Shown one piece after another: positions 35,561-45,544 of a stretch of 64,000 nucleotides of DNA. Within the stretch, counting starts at the first letter, position 1. Each line of letters opens with the position of its first letter. The notes under the pieces are model-generated. The model was not told the origin of the DNA, ran no database searches, and saw nothing but the letters and a program-made list of their open reading frames with translations. The stretch comes from Cricetomys ansorgei. Taxonomy: Eukaryota; Chordata; Mammalia; Rodentia; Nesomyidae. The DNA is taken from assembly GCA_026225945.1 (NCBI GenBank), contig JAMJFZ010001258.1, positions 12,082,001 through 12,146,000 of the forward strand, given 5' to 3'. Position numbers and translations under genes: made by a program.

Positions 35561-35924
35561 GGAAGGCACAAGTCCTTCTCAAACGCCAGGGAGTCACTCC
35601 TAAATGATCGTTGATGCTCAAAACCCGTGTTAGGTTCCAAAGATCACACCTACTAGAGTCCACGGCGGAAAGGGAAAGATCGGAAGGCAAGTTTAACCTA
35701 CATACGCATGGATCCGAAGACCTTAAAATGCAGTCTTCATTCTCGTGAGACGAGGAGAGAGGTCCTTCAGACTTGCTCTCAGAGCAGAGGAATCATTCTT
35801 TAAGGAGAAAAGATTCGCAACTTAGTAAGGAGAGGAGAGATCGTGATGTGACCTACCGATGAGGTAGAGGAACAGAGCAAACCCAAAGCGTGCAGAAGGA
35901 AGGAGACAAGGTTGCAGTGCTGCG

Positions 35925-36102
35925 GGTCTGTGAGATGGCCCGGTGGTCAGGAACACTTACTGCTCTCGCAGAGGACCCAGGTTTGGTTCCCGGCACCCAC
36001 ATCAGGAGACTTCCCGCTGCCTGTAACTCCAGTTCCAGGGGATCAGAGTCTCCTGGTCCCACAGACACCTGCACTCATGTGCATAAACTGACACGGGCCA
36101 CG

Positions 36103-36133
<31 letters not shown>

Positions 36134-36135
36134 AT
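35925..36135 (+). repeat. B2/B3-type SINE with CG/CA tail
   Basis: GTGAGATGGCCCGGTGGTCA, TTGGTTCCCGGCACCCACAT, AACTCCAGTTCCAGGGGATC and an alternating CGCG/CACA tail are present. Confidence 0.8.
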
Positions 36136-36139
36136 TTTC

Positions 36140-37095
36140 TTAGTTATGGCACCCAATGTAGTATAGGAAACTCTATGTATGATATGTGAAACAAATTATT
36201 TTAAAGACTGAGCTTTGATACGACACAAAACTCGATTCTCTTTAAAATTCACAAAGTGGCAATATAACAGAAGAGGAGAGAGAGTGAAGCCAAGGAAGGT
36301 GCGGGTTCTGGGGTGACCGGCTGGATGGATTGGAAGCCTTTGCTCCCCCATTGCCCAGCCTTGGGATGCTGCACTATACTCTGGTGAGACCCCTCGTTGC
36401 TCACCCTCCCAAGACCCCCAAAGTTAGGTATGTTCCCTTCATGAGAACCGCCGCTACTGCCCCTGCTTTACAGAAGGGGAAACGGATGTCTGGGAAATGT
36501 CTGTCTGAACCATGACTGCTGAAGGCAAGCACTCCCAAGCCCCAGAACCTGCCTCCTCTGTCACCGTGCTTCTCTCCAACGGAAGAGGAAAACGCCACAC
36601 CCACCCCACACAGTGATGTCCAGATCGCTGTGTGCTGCACTGTCCAACCCGCTTTGGTGAAAACATCTAAGATCAAATACAAAGGAGAAGACGGGCAAGA
36701 GTCATGTGTAGAAGCCCCCACCCTACTCACGTCTCTCCGTAGGCGATGCCACAGGCGTTGGGATCCGTATCTACTATGAACTGAGTGTAACGCCAAGGCC
36801 TTTCAACGCTTACGACGCCCACTTTCGTGGGCTCCACTGTTGTCCTTGATGTAGACTGGGAGCCTCAGGTGCAGAGACATCACAGTCAGCGAGCTGCAAA
36901 CCCGCAGGAGCAGAATGCCAGTCCAGGCCACCTGATGCCAGTGCTGCCATTTTCACCCCATTCTTAAATGTCCAGGTTCCCAACCTCCTCACTGCCAACT
37001 GAGGGGGCGAGGCTCATGTGAGCTGCTTGGAGGAACTGAGATAGGGTAGGTAAACCCTCCACACGGTGCAGTGCCAGCACGCAGTAAAGGATGTC
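36140..37095. other. Unique sequence, no gene seen
   Basis: A 131-codon minus-strand open frame (36796-36401) has no splice context or family resemblance. A MIR-like piece (TTTACAGAAGGGGAAACGGA) lies near 36465. Confidence 0.45.
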
Positions 37096-37097
37096 CT

Positions 37098-37252
37098 AGT
37101 AGAGGAGGAGGAGAAGAGGGTAAAGGGAAGGAGAAGGGGGTGAGGAAGAGGAGAAGGGAGTGAGGAGGAGGAGAAGGGAGTGAAGAAGAGGAGAAGGGGG
37201 TGAAGAGGAGAAGAAGGGGGTGAAGAGGAGGAGAAGGAGGAAGGGGGGAGTG
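37098..37252. repeat. Homopurine tract (GGA/GAA-rich, ~150 bp)
   Basis: The plus strand is almost only A and G with sparse T, built of GAGGAGAAGGGGGTGA-like units of about 18-24 bp. A Ser/Pro/Leu open frame on the minus strand is caused by this. Confidence 0.9.
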
Positions 37253-37344
37253 GAAGCCACACTGTATCAGTGACAGCTGGTGGTGATCTTCTCAGTGACG
37301 GACAAAATGCCAGGATTTACTTCCTAAAATTCTCAAAGCCAAGA

Positions 37345-37690
37345 TGGGGGTGCGGGAGGGGCGGCTCAGTGGGTAAGAGCTCTTCCCATCCAAGTAGGAG
37401 GACTTGAGTTTGAACGCTCAGCACCCGTGTAAAACCCAGGCACGGCCACGCGTGCCTGTGACCCCAGCATTGGGAGAGTCGAGGCAAGTGGATCCTGGGA
37501 GCTTGTTCACCAGCCACCTAGCCAGGAGAGACAGGCTTCAGGTTTACTGAGAAAACCCATCTCTAGGGAACACGGTGGATGACGGTAAGGATGGCAGCCG
37601 GCATGCCGCTCTAGCCTCCGCAGGAGCGCGCAGTCGTGTGCACGGACCTCCCCGCCGCGCACCCCTCCCCGCACACATATCGCATCCTGA
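37345..37690 (+). repeat. RSINE-like SINE
   Basis: It has the order GGGCGGCTCAGTGGGTAAGA, TGTGACCCCAGCATTGGGAG, TTCACCAGCCACCTAGCCAG and a CG-rich ACCCCTCCCCGCACACATAT tail. It is the fourth copy of this family in the window. Confidence 0.65.
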
Positions 37691-38087
37691 AATACATCTC
37701 CCCGTTTCGCTCGCACGGATCCTCCTGCAGGCAGATCGTTTGTGCTCTAGGTGAAAACTGTTTTCAAAATGGAAACGGCAGCACTGTGCACCACACCAAG
37801 ATGGGGAGAGAAGTGGTTAAAATGATTTGACGAAGAGAACTGCAGGCAAGTGAGAAAAGATGCTCACATTACCTGACTGCAGTAAGTCTAGCCTTGAACC
37901 TAATATTCCTGAAATATCAGTGATCGCAGCATGAAAGGGCGATTAATCAGACCGTTCGGTCCCTTTGTGCGAGCCGCTGTTGCCACCTACAGTTTAGGGC
38001 GAGGCGTGCAACTCTGCCAAATCACTAATCCTAAGCATCCCGGAGACTGCCACACTTGCTTGGGGAGAGAAACGGTGAGACTGGTAC

Positions 38088-38192
38088 CTGAAGGAGAAGC
38101 TCTTTCTCCACCACCTCCTCTGTCTTGCTGATGAGTCGCTTCTGCAGGGTGTGGATTTTCTGGATCAGCTCATAGGTGCTGGGGTCGCTGGC
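38088..38192 (-). CDS. Cfap58: Cfap58 coding exon G (35 codons, phase 0-0), last one found
   Basis: This exon is 105 bp with acceptor TTCTCCTTGGGCAG and donor GTACCAG. It encodes ASDPSTYELIQKIHTLQKRL to EKELLLQ, about human residues 718-752, and joins in frame to WRKLE of exon F. In the human protein the next residues are EKEKLYMELKH..., followed by about 110 more before the stop. I looked for these on the minus strand at lower coordinates and did not find them. The gene therefore continues, either past a very long intron or in short exons I could not pick out. Confidence 0.95.
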
Positions 38193-40086
38193 CTGCCCAA
38201 GGAGAACGACAGGAGAGAACATCAGTTTCAAAGCAGCACCGTGGGCTATGTGTGCAATAGTTAGTTTTATTAAAATGCCTTTCCCATTCAAAGACCTAGA
38301 ATATAAAGAACTCAGGAAAGGCACAGCAAATGGCCTGGCCATAAACACCTGCTCCCAAAAGCAGACCACGGTTTCCCACGGTCTTCACTAAGGCTCTGAT
38401 TAACCCATAGTTGGAAAGTGAGTGTTTTCGTTCCACCAGAAGGGATGGTCCCCGTCATCTCACAACCTATGCGTGATGCTTGACACCGTCCACGTAATAT
38501 CACATTTTAGCCACGTGACAGCTCTGAGACCCTATCAGCCTTCCCCTTTTACAGACAGGACACTTAAGAGCAGAGAAGTCATTTGCCAAGGCTGGGAAGG
38601 GTCCAAGCTGGATTCCAGATGTGCCCCGTTGCAAAGGCTGTGGTTCTCATTATGATGCTCTGAGCTTGCCCTACCACCTCAGGTTTCCATAGGAACAACT
38701 TCCCGAATTCAGTCAGCTTTGGGATTCCCCTCTGGCTACTGTCAACCAGAAGATTCAATACAGCCCACAATGGGGAAGGATTCCCAGACGGGCATCTGCT
38801 CACGGGAGGCAACAGCACGAGGTTGTGACATTAGGCACTCAGATGGAATGATCCACCCAGCCAGCACTGGTGTGCCTTCAGTCGCTTTGTGTGTTTGTCT
38901 CAACGTGGAGCTACAGGTGTAAGCCAATCATCTGTCCTCTGGACTTGGAGCCAAAGCCTTGCTTTCAACCACACTGACATTCTGAATTCATCTAGCAGCT
39001 GGATATTTTCAACCACCTCCCAGACTCCTTAATGGAGTTGGACATTTCCAACATCTCTGTGAGAACACGTGAGATGCTAACGTGATGGTAAGCAGGTGTG
39101 AGATTTTCAGCTCCACTTCCCAGGCAGGTCCATGTCACCCCGCTGGATTCGTAAGCTGTGCCACCTTGGGCACTGAAGGGGAATGAAGAGGTTACCTCAC
39201 TGACTCTGACTTTGCTGACACAGCACCAGCTGACGCCCACAGAGCTGGACAGGATTTGGCACACACACACACTTGGCAGCCCTGCGTGTTGTTAAAATTC
39301 AGGCCTTGTGTTTACACAATTTATAATGCATTAACTTTAATACTTTCTTCATTAAAAGAAAATAAAAATAAAATCCTACTTGGATGATTTTCCACCTTGC
39401 CTTGAACTTTCTCGTGTTGTAGACACATATATATGTCAACATTTAGCCAAAGTCCCTTTTGTCACCCACAATGCCCTGTACACTAGAAGAGAGGGCTATC
39501 CTTGTCTTGACTAAGCAGAGCTTGACTGTGTCTGTTACTTGTAGAGTCAGTAGTGATGCCTAGCAGGAAGCCACAAAAAGAAAATAGGGAGTCGATTACC
39601 CATTCTCTGCCAGAGGGACTTCAGCTCTGTCCCAAGATCTTAAGAGAAAGGGTTCGGTCAACACAATCTAGGGCCTTTGAAAAGACGGGGTCACGAGATC
39701 ATATTTCCTGTAGGAAATGGAAAACTGCAAAACCAATTGAAACATGGCTAAGATGTTGGTGGGAGATATCGCTAAAGGCAATTAATATTCAATCCAAAAC
39801 TCAAAACTACCTGAAAAGCAAAATACATACCCATCGATAAAAGCGAAGTACAGCTTTCACGGGGTCTTTGGGGGGCAGAAAGGGTTTTGTTCAAGACTTA
39901 AAACCCAACTCAAATTTACCATCTGGTTCTAAACCGACCCAATTTGCATTTGATCCAGTCTTACATCATAGGTGACAATTTGCATATCGTTAAGTTAAAG
40001 GACACTTCTCACTCCTGCTTAGGTTAGGAGCCTTGAGTGGGTGGAGAGGGGGTCTGGGGACGGGAAGGATGCTCTAGCAGTGTTAC
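38193..40086 (-). other. Cfap58 intron between exons F and G
   Basis: This is intron sequence with a MIR-like fragment at about 38490-38625 (CCCTTTTACAGACAGGACAC, AAGTCATTTGCCAAGGCTGG). No other feature was recognised. Confidence 0.6.
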
Positions 40087-40198
40087 CTCAAGCTTCCTCC
40101 ACCTGTGCACGTTCATGGGGTTCTCCAGCTCCTCCTCCAGGGCTCGGCATCTTGTCCTCTCCTTCAAGAATTCTCTTTGCATGTGGAAAAGCTCCTGC
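40087..40198 (-). CDS. Cfap58: Cfap58 coding exon F (1 nt + 37 codons, phase 2-0)
   Basis: This exon is 112 bp with acceptor TGTTTTACCCAG and donor GTAACAC. Its first base completes the Arg codon begun in exon E, giving VEELRQELFHMQREF. It ends NVHRWRKLE, a Trp-containing segment conserved in the human protein as remembered. It corresponds to about human residues 680-717. An RSINE-like repeat sits just upstream on the other side of the acceptor (about 40258-40580), so the upstream intron is repeat-invaded to within about 60 bp of the exon. Confidence 0.95.
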
Positions 40199-40257
40199 CT
40201 GGGTAAAACAAGCTTCATTTTACCTCTCAGTCCACTTGAATATCTTATCTTTACTAC

Positions 40258-40580
40258 AGAGGGCTGGGAAGATGGCTTGGTGCACAAAGCACTCGTCCTG
40301 CAATCATGGGGACCAGAGTTTGAATTCCCAAAACCCATGTAAAAGTCAACTAGGTATGGTAGCCCACCTGCAATCCCACCACTGGGGAGACTGAGGCGGG
40401 AGATCCCCCAGATAAGCTGGCTAGCAGGTCCAGCTGGATCTGTGGGCTCTAGATTGAGCAACAGATCTACCTCCATAAATTAAGTGGAAAACCATTGAGG
40501 AAAACACTGGATACCAACTTCAGATCCCCTGTGTGCTCACACATGTACATGCTTACAACACACATACACATGGAAAAAAA
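40258..40580 (+). repeat. RSINE-like SINE in Cfap58 intron
   Basis: GAGGGCTGGGAAGATGGCTT, TGCAATCCCACCACTGGGGA, AGCTGGCTAGCAGGTCCAGC and a CACATACACAT tail are present. It sits just upstream of exon F. Confidence 0.7.
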
Positions 40581-40599
40581 ACTAATGAATTGATAACTA

Positions 40600-42886
40600 T
40601 AGATACTGTGTATCTGGGCTTAAAAAGCTGGATCTAGGAGACTTGCTCAAACTAGGTAAGGCCAACTTCCCAAACCTAGGTGGGTCGCAAAAGATACTAA
40701 TTCGTTTGGAGTTCAAAACTGCCTTAGCTCTGTGCAACAGCAGTCTTTAGAATCTTGATTCTGAATGTTCAAGAAATTTAGAAGTTTATGAAAGGGATCA
40801 GGTCGGGAAGTGAACCACAAGAGTCCCAGGGTACATTTCAGTGCTTCTGTCTCTACAGTAGTAATCAGTGAATACTCTATATTGCAAGCTCCATGCCTGA
40901 CAGCAAGCTACTATAGCACAGGCAGTAAGCTAGCACCGCTAGCTTGGAATCACGTGGAGCACTACCAATATCCCTTTGCCTGGACCCATTCCCCAGAGGA
41001 TATCGCTATGGGGTCTGGTGCAGGGCCTGCATTTCATAGGTTTGGGAAGACCTACAGGTAATTCTAAAGTGTGGCCTGGACTTGGAGACACTGAGTTTGG
41101 AGCTATGAGGATATTCTACCTCGTGCCCCTCAGCCAGCAGGCACAGGTGGCTGAAAAAGCCCCAAGTCCCAGCTCTGTTCAAATCTGCTTCTAAAATCTT
41201 TAGGCATCTCTAATGAACAGGTGGACTGTCACGGCCATCCCAGCATCCTGAGCCATTCCGTTCCCCAGGACCTTTGTTTGGAGAAGAAAAGACAAGTGCT
41301 TGCTTTGACTCAAGTGATAAAGACATTCCTATCTGTCCTCGTCAGCTGTGGGTGTGCAGATTACTAACACGAAGCCATCTCTTTCACTTAATTGCTTCAT
41401 TTAAACCAATAATACAACTTCCCCTCATTAACAAGACAAACCATTAGAATTAACTGCGTGATGTTCACTCAACAGGGAGTGCAAAACAAGCTGCTTAGAA
41501 TTGAAAGCATATTTTTTAACACTTTGTTTTTCTAGAGAGTCACTGGAAGAGGAAGGCAAACGCAGGAGCCACCATATTTGAGAACTGACTGTGTAGAAGA
41601 CTCTGAGAGGCACGTAAGATTTGTCTCTACCTTTGACTGTGATTTCAAGTCCAAACCTCAGAGACATTTAACAATTTGCCTGAGGTCACATGGCTGGAAG
41701 ACAGCAAGGCTGAGTTTGGAGTCATGCCTGCTTGCCTCCATGGGGGATAAAATCCATTATTAGCAAACCAGCAATATTGACTAGGAATGGACGGATCGGT
41801 TCTTTTTGCACGTCATAAAAACAACTCATGGCTGACAAACGTAGCGACAGTCCTTCAGATCACTCAGCGGCCGTTTAGAATGAGCCCATTTGTCTCCGAA
41901 ACATCAGTGGTGGTCTCTCTGAGCAGTGAAGTTATGGGTGATGTTTCTCATCCCTTCCTTCTAAGCGTCTTTTCTACATTTCCCCACATTTTTGAAAATG
42001 AATATGCACTGCATTCATCGTCTGAAAGGCAAACAACTCCAAAATGCAAAAGGACCGATCCACCCTCGGCAGTGGTAAGCTCACAACTCCTGCATCTGAG
42101 CATCAGAAGCATCTCTTCTTCTAATTAATGTAAGACGTGGAGCCAACTGTGCCCTTCCTCCCAAGGTGGCCAAGGAGAAGCTGCACTTCTACACGTCTGC
42201 GGGGAATAAGGAGAGCCAGCAAGGAGATGGCAGATCTCCCACTGCAGTCTCCTGCCATGGCCGTGTGAAACACGATGATGTCTGCCCACAGGGAAAGCAG
42301 ATCTGGTGTGGCGCAAATTTTAAAGAAAGATGGAGCTTGATGAGCTAAGTGGAAGCCGCAGAAGGAGAATCAAGAGTCACACCGGAAATCTGGCTACCTT
42401 TTAAGGAAACAGCTTTTCAGAGAGTAATAGAATTAAATCTCCCGCCTCTTCCCATGCTAGGTGATACTCCAAGAAAGAGATGTGCACACGTTAGAAAATG
42501 ACATTTAAAATATTGACGTTCCATGTCTTTCACGCTGCTTGATTAAAGGAATTCCAAAGAATTCATTGAGGGGGAAGACTTTTCTGAATTGTAACTGGTT
42601 TGTGTGGTTTGTGTTTGTGCTTTGATTTGAAATTTCCTTTTGAAAGAGCAAGAAGAGCGTGTTAATAACCTTTTTGCTGTCCCCCACGACTCCTGGAAGG
42701 GGACTGACTCCTTTTTTGTGACACAGCCGCGCACGGGGGAGGCCCTATGGAAAGCTTGTTCTAATTCAATGACCCTTTCATCCTATGGAGTCCATTTTGT
42801 ATAATGTGCTAAAATCCTTCGAGGACCCACACAAGGTCACTGCACCCCCGTCCTCCCCTGTGCAAGCCTCTGTGGCCCCCTTTTAC
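40600..42886 (-). other. Cfap58 intron between exons E and F, unique part
   Basis: A MIR-like fragment lies at about 41640-41725 (TTGCCTGAGGTCACATGGCT). No exon-like or RNA gene signal was seen otherwise. Confidence 0.5.
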
Positions 42887-43110
42887 CTGAGTTCCTCCAC
42901 ATTCGCCACACTCCTGGCAAGGATCCCCTTCTCCCTGCGAAGCTTCTTGATCTCCAGTTTGAGGATGCGCATGTCCTCCACCCTCTGGTTGTACTGGGTC
43001 TCGCCTTTGTTCAGCACAGACTGCTGGATCTTGATCTTCTCATACAACAGGGCTAACTCATCATTGCGCCGAACAAGCTGAGACCCCAGGATGTCTCTCT
43101 CGCTGATGAC
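42887..43110 (-). CDS. Cfap58: Cfap58 coding exon E (74 codons + 2 nt, phase 0-2)
   Basis: This is the longest Cfap58 exon in the window, 224 bp, with acceptor TGTCTTCCCAG and donor GTAAAAGG. It encodes VISERDILGSQLVRRNDEL... through GILARSVANVEEL and leaves AG of a split Arg codon. It corresponds to about human residues 606-679. Composition is coiled coil with a basic patch (LEIKKLRREKG). An open frame continues upstream of the acceptor, but its content (FPVSCPWSTCGHS) is unlike the family, and the GTC codon after the AG joins correctly to KKELDQ of exon D. Confidence 0.95.
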
Positions 43111-43369
43111 CTGGGAAGACATGGCCGCTCGGAATGAAAACAAGTCTCCCTTGTCACCACGACAGCAGCATCCACTTCCTCCACGGACCTCTGCTGAGTG
43201 TCCACACGTGCTCCACGGGCAGGACACTGGAAACATCCCACAAGATACTCAACATGGTTCTCCTCCCGACAGAGACTGTAGCATCCTCCAAGTGTCATAG
43301 CCCTGCTCTGGGAATCCAGCAATGCCTGGCTTGTAGCTGTGTCGCTCGGTTTGGTTTTCCCAAGCTATT

Positions 43370-43597
43370 TTTAAAATTGTATTTATTTGTATGTGCATAG
43401 GTGTCTTTCCTGCTTGTGTGTCTGTGCACCAGGTGTGCTAAGCGCCCACAGAGGCCAGAAGAGGGAAGAGGGAAGGGCATCAGATCCCCTGGGATGGGAG
43501 CTCTCTAGCCATCACGTGGGTCCTAAGAATTGAACCCTGAGGCTCTGGGAGAATAACTAGTACCTTTAACTGCTGAGCCATTACTCCAGCACCCCAA
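43370..43597 (-). repeat. B3/B2-type SINE, antisense
   Basis: ATTGTATTTATTTGTATGTG, CCACAGAGGCCAGAAGAGGG, GAATTGAACCCTGAGGCTCT and TAACTGCTGAGCCATTACTC are the antisense of a full-length copy. Confidence 0.85.
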
Positions 43598-43724
43598 CCC
43601 CATTTTTCTAAATGTTTACATTTGAATGCTTTCCCAGTGGGCCAGCTCTTGCCAAGCTCCATTGCTGCCTACATACCCCACTGGCCAGGTTCTCCCCGAC
43701 AGGACCCTGAAAGCACCCGGATTT

Positions 43725-43850
43725 CTGACCTATAGCGGAGTGTGGTGACACGGTCCTTAGTCTGCAGTCCCAGGACTGAGGAGGCTGAGGCAGGAGGATA
43801 ACCCATCAAAGACCAGCCTGAGCTACATCGGAAGGCCATTTCAAAAACAT
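43725..43850 (+). repeat. B1-like SINE, diverged
   Basis: GCAGTCCCAGGACTGAGGAG, GCTGAGGCAGGAGGATAACC and AGACCAGCCTGAGCTACATC follow the B1 order. Confidence 0.65.
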
Positions 43851-44151
43851 ATTCTAATCCCAAAATTGTACACTTGAGCTTCTATCATGTCATTATGAGC
43901 TGCAATTATAGACGAGCAACCATACCATATTAGAGCTTAAGTTCCCCGAAAACAGGAACCTATGGTTCTATTGGCCAGTGCGTCCCCGGCGCTTAGAAGA
44001 GTAACTGATGGCAAGAAGAGCTCATAACTGTGCAGAGAATCGGGTGATCGTTTTACGATCAGCCCAAGACTCTGCTGCTCATCTTCAGACACGGCTTGCA
44101 AAGGGCCAAGGACGAGTGGTTGCTGGTGGGAGTCAGACAAGGGGCTTCTAC

Positions 44152-44292
44152 CTGGTCCAGTTCCTTCTTCTGCCTCACTCTCTCCCCGTCAGCCTCGGCG
44201 ATGATGCGTAAGAGTTTCCTCTCTTCCACCTCCTGCTTCTCGATGAAGTGTTTGGTCTCCAGGGCTTGCTGTCTCAGCTTCTGTAGCTCAGC
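44152..44292 (-). CDS. Cfap58: Cfap58 coding exon D (47 codons, phase 0-0)
   Basis: This exon is 141 bp with acceptor CTCTCTTGTCAG and donor GTAGAAG. It encodes AELQKLRQQALETKHFIEKQ... and ends RQKKELDQ, matching about human residues 559-605. The coiled coil continues. The sequence downstream of the donor keeps the frame open briefly but loses coiled-coil composition at once, which supports the boundary. The exon lies 1.0 kb upstream of exon E and 6.3 kb downstream of exon C. Confidence 0.95.
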
Positions 44293-44934
44293 CTGACAAG
44301 AGAGTGGACGGTTCAGACACATTGCATTCAGCAGCAGCCCACATAAGGCCACTGGGCCGGATCTGGCTGCGCGGTCATGCTCCTTACGTCTTCCTCTCGT
44401 GTTTCGTTTAACAGAGTTTGAGCACCGTCACAACCCAAGCAAGCTTAGTGGGTGCGTGGGTGTGCGCGCACACGCTAAGAACTGGCCAATCAGCAATCCG
44501 CATCACAGTGACTCCCGTTTATTCTGGAAGTTGTGCCCTGATGGTTTCCTATCACTCTTCTGTGTGAGTGTAGAGGGAGCCTCTTTGGAATTCAGTACCA
44601 CAACCACCGCCACCGCCACCACCACGGCCACGATTCACTAAAAACAGTTCAGGAGGTGGGTGTGGGTGAGGACAGGGGAGGCCTCTACAGATGCCAGCTT
44701 CTCCTGTGGTCCTACCACAACCAGGACACTCACTGCTAGGAGAAGGCCTTTTGGAAGGACGAATTAAATTAGTCAAAACTAACCACTAAGCATCTCCCTT
44801 GTAAGACATGTTGATAGGGCAGAAGAGATGTTACGCTGTCAAAAATGTTCAAGACGTCTCCAGTGCAGAAATGAAGAGATTGTATGCAAATAGCACGCAG
44901 ATTGTTGAGTTCAGGCAACAATTTTTCAGCATCA

Positions 44935-45540
44935 TTTTTATTATTTTTGTGCCCGTGAATGTTTATGTATGTGTGTGCACATACATATGTGTATGCAGGT
45001 ACACATTTGTGTAGAAGACAGAGGTTAACGCCATATGTTGTTCCTAGAGCGTTATCTCTCTTGTCTTGTTAAACAGGGTCTCTCACTGGATCCCAGGGCT
45101 CAGCAATTTGACTAGGCTGCCTGGCCAGCAAGTCCCAGGATCCACCTGCTCCTAACTCCTCAGCACTGCAATTATACATGTGTGCCACTGTCTGTGCCAG
45201 CTTCTATGTGAGTGCTAGGGTCAAACTCGAGACTCGTGCTTGCTCAAGAGGCATTTCCCCGATTCGTTCCTTACCTGAACCTTTACACACACAGACACAC
45301 ACACACACACACACACACCATACACACACACACACACCATATGCATACTTCACACAGTATACATACCACACCACACACACAAACACACATACCACACACA
45401 TGCCGCATGCATACCACACACACAGAGACACACAAGCATGCACGCACATACACAAACACACGCATGCATCACACGCACACACCACACACACATACTCATA
45501 CACACACAAACACACACATGCACACACATACACACGAGTA
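44935..45540 (-). repeat. RSINE-like SINE, antisense, with long CA-rich array
   Basis: The antisense SINE (44935-45275; ACAGGGTCTCTCACTGGATC, AGCAAGTCCCAGGATCCACC) is followed by an interrupted (CA)n array at 45285-45538 with CATAC, CATGC and CACGC variants. Confidence 0.7.
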
Positions 45541-45544
45541 TCTT

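Noticed and set aside
42130..42350. Short plus-strand frame MAKEKLHFYTSAG as a possible pseudogene
   Set aside because: No parent gene was recognised, the frame is only 60 codons, and it lies in an intron with no poly-A relic.
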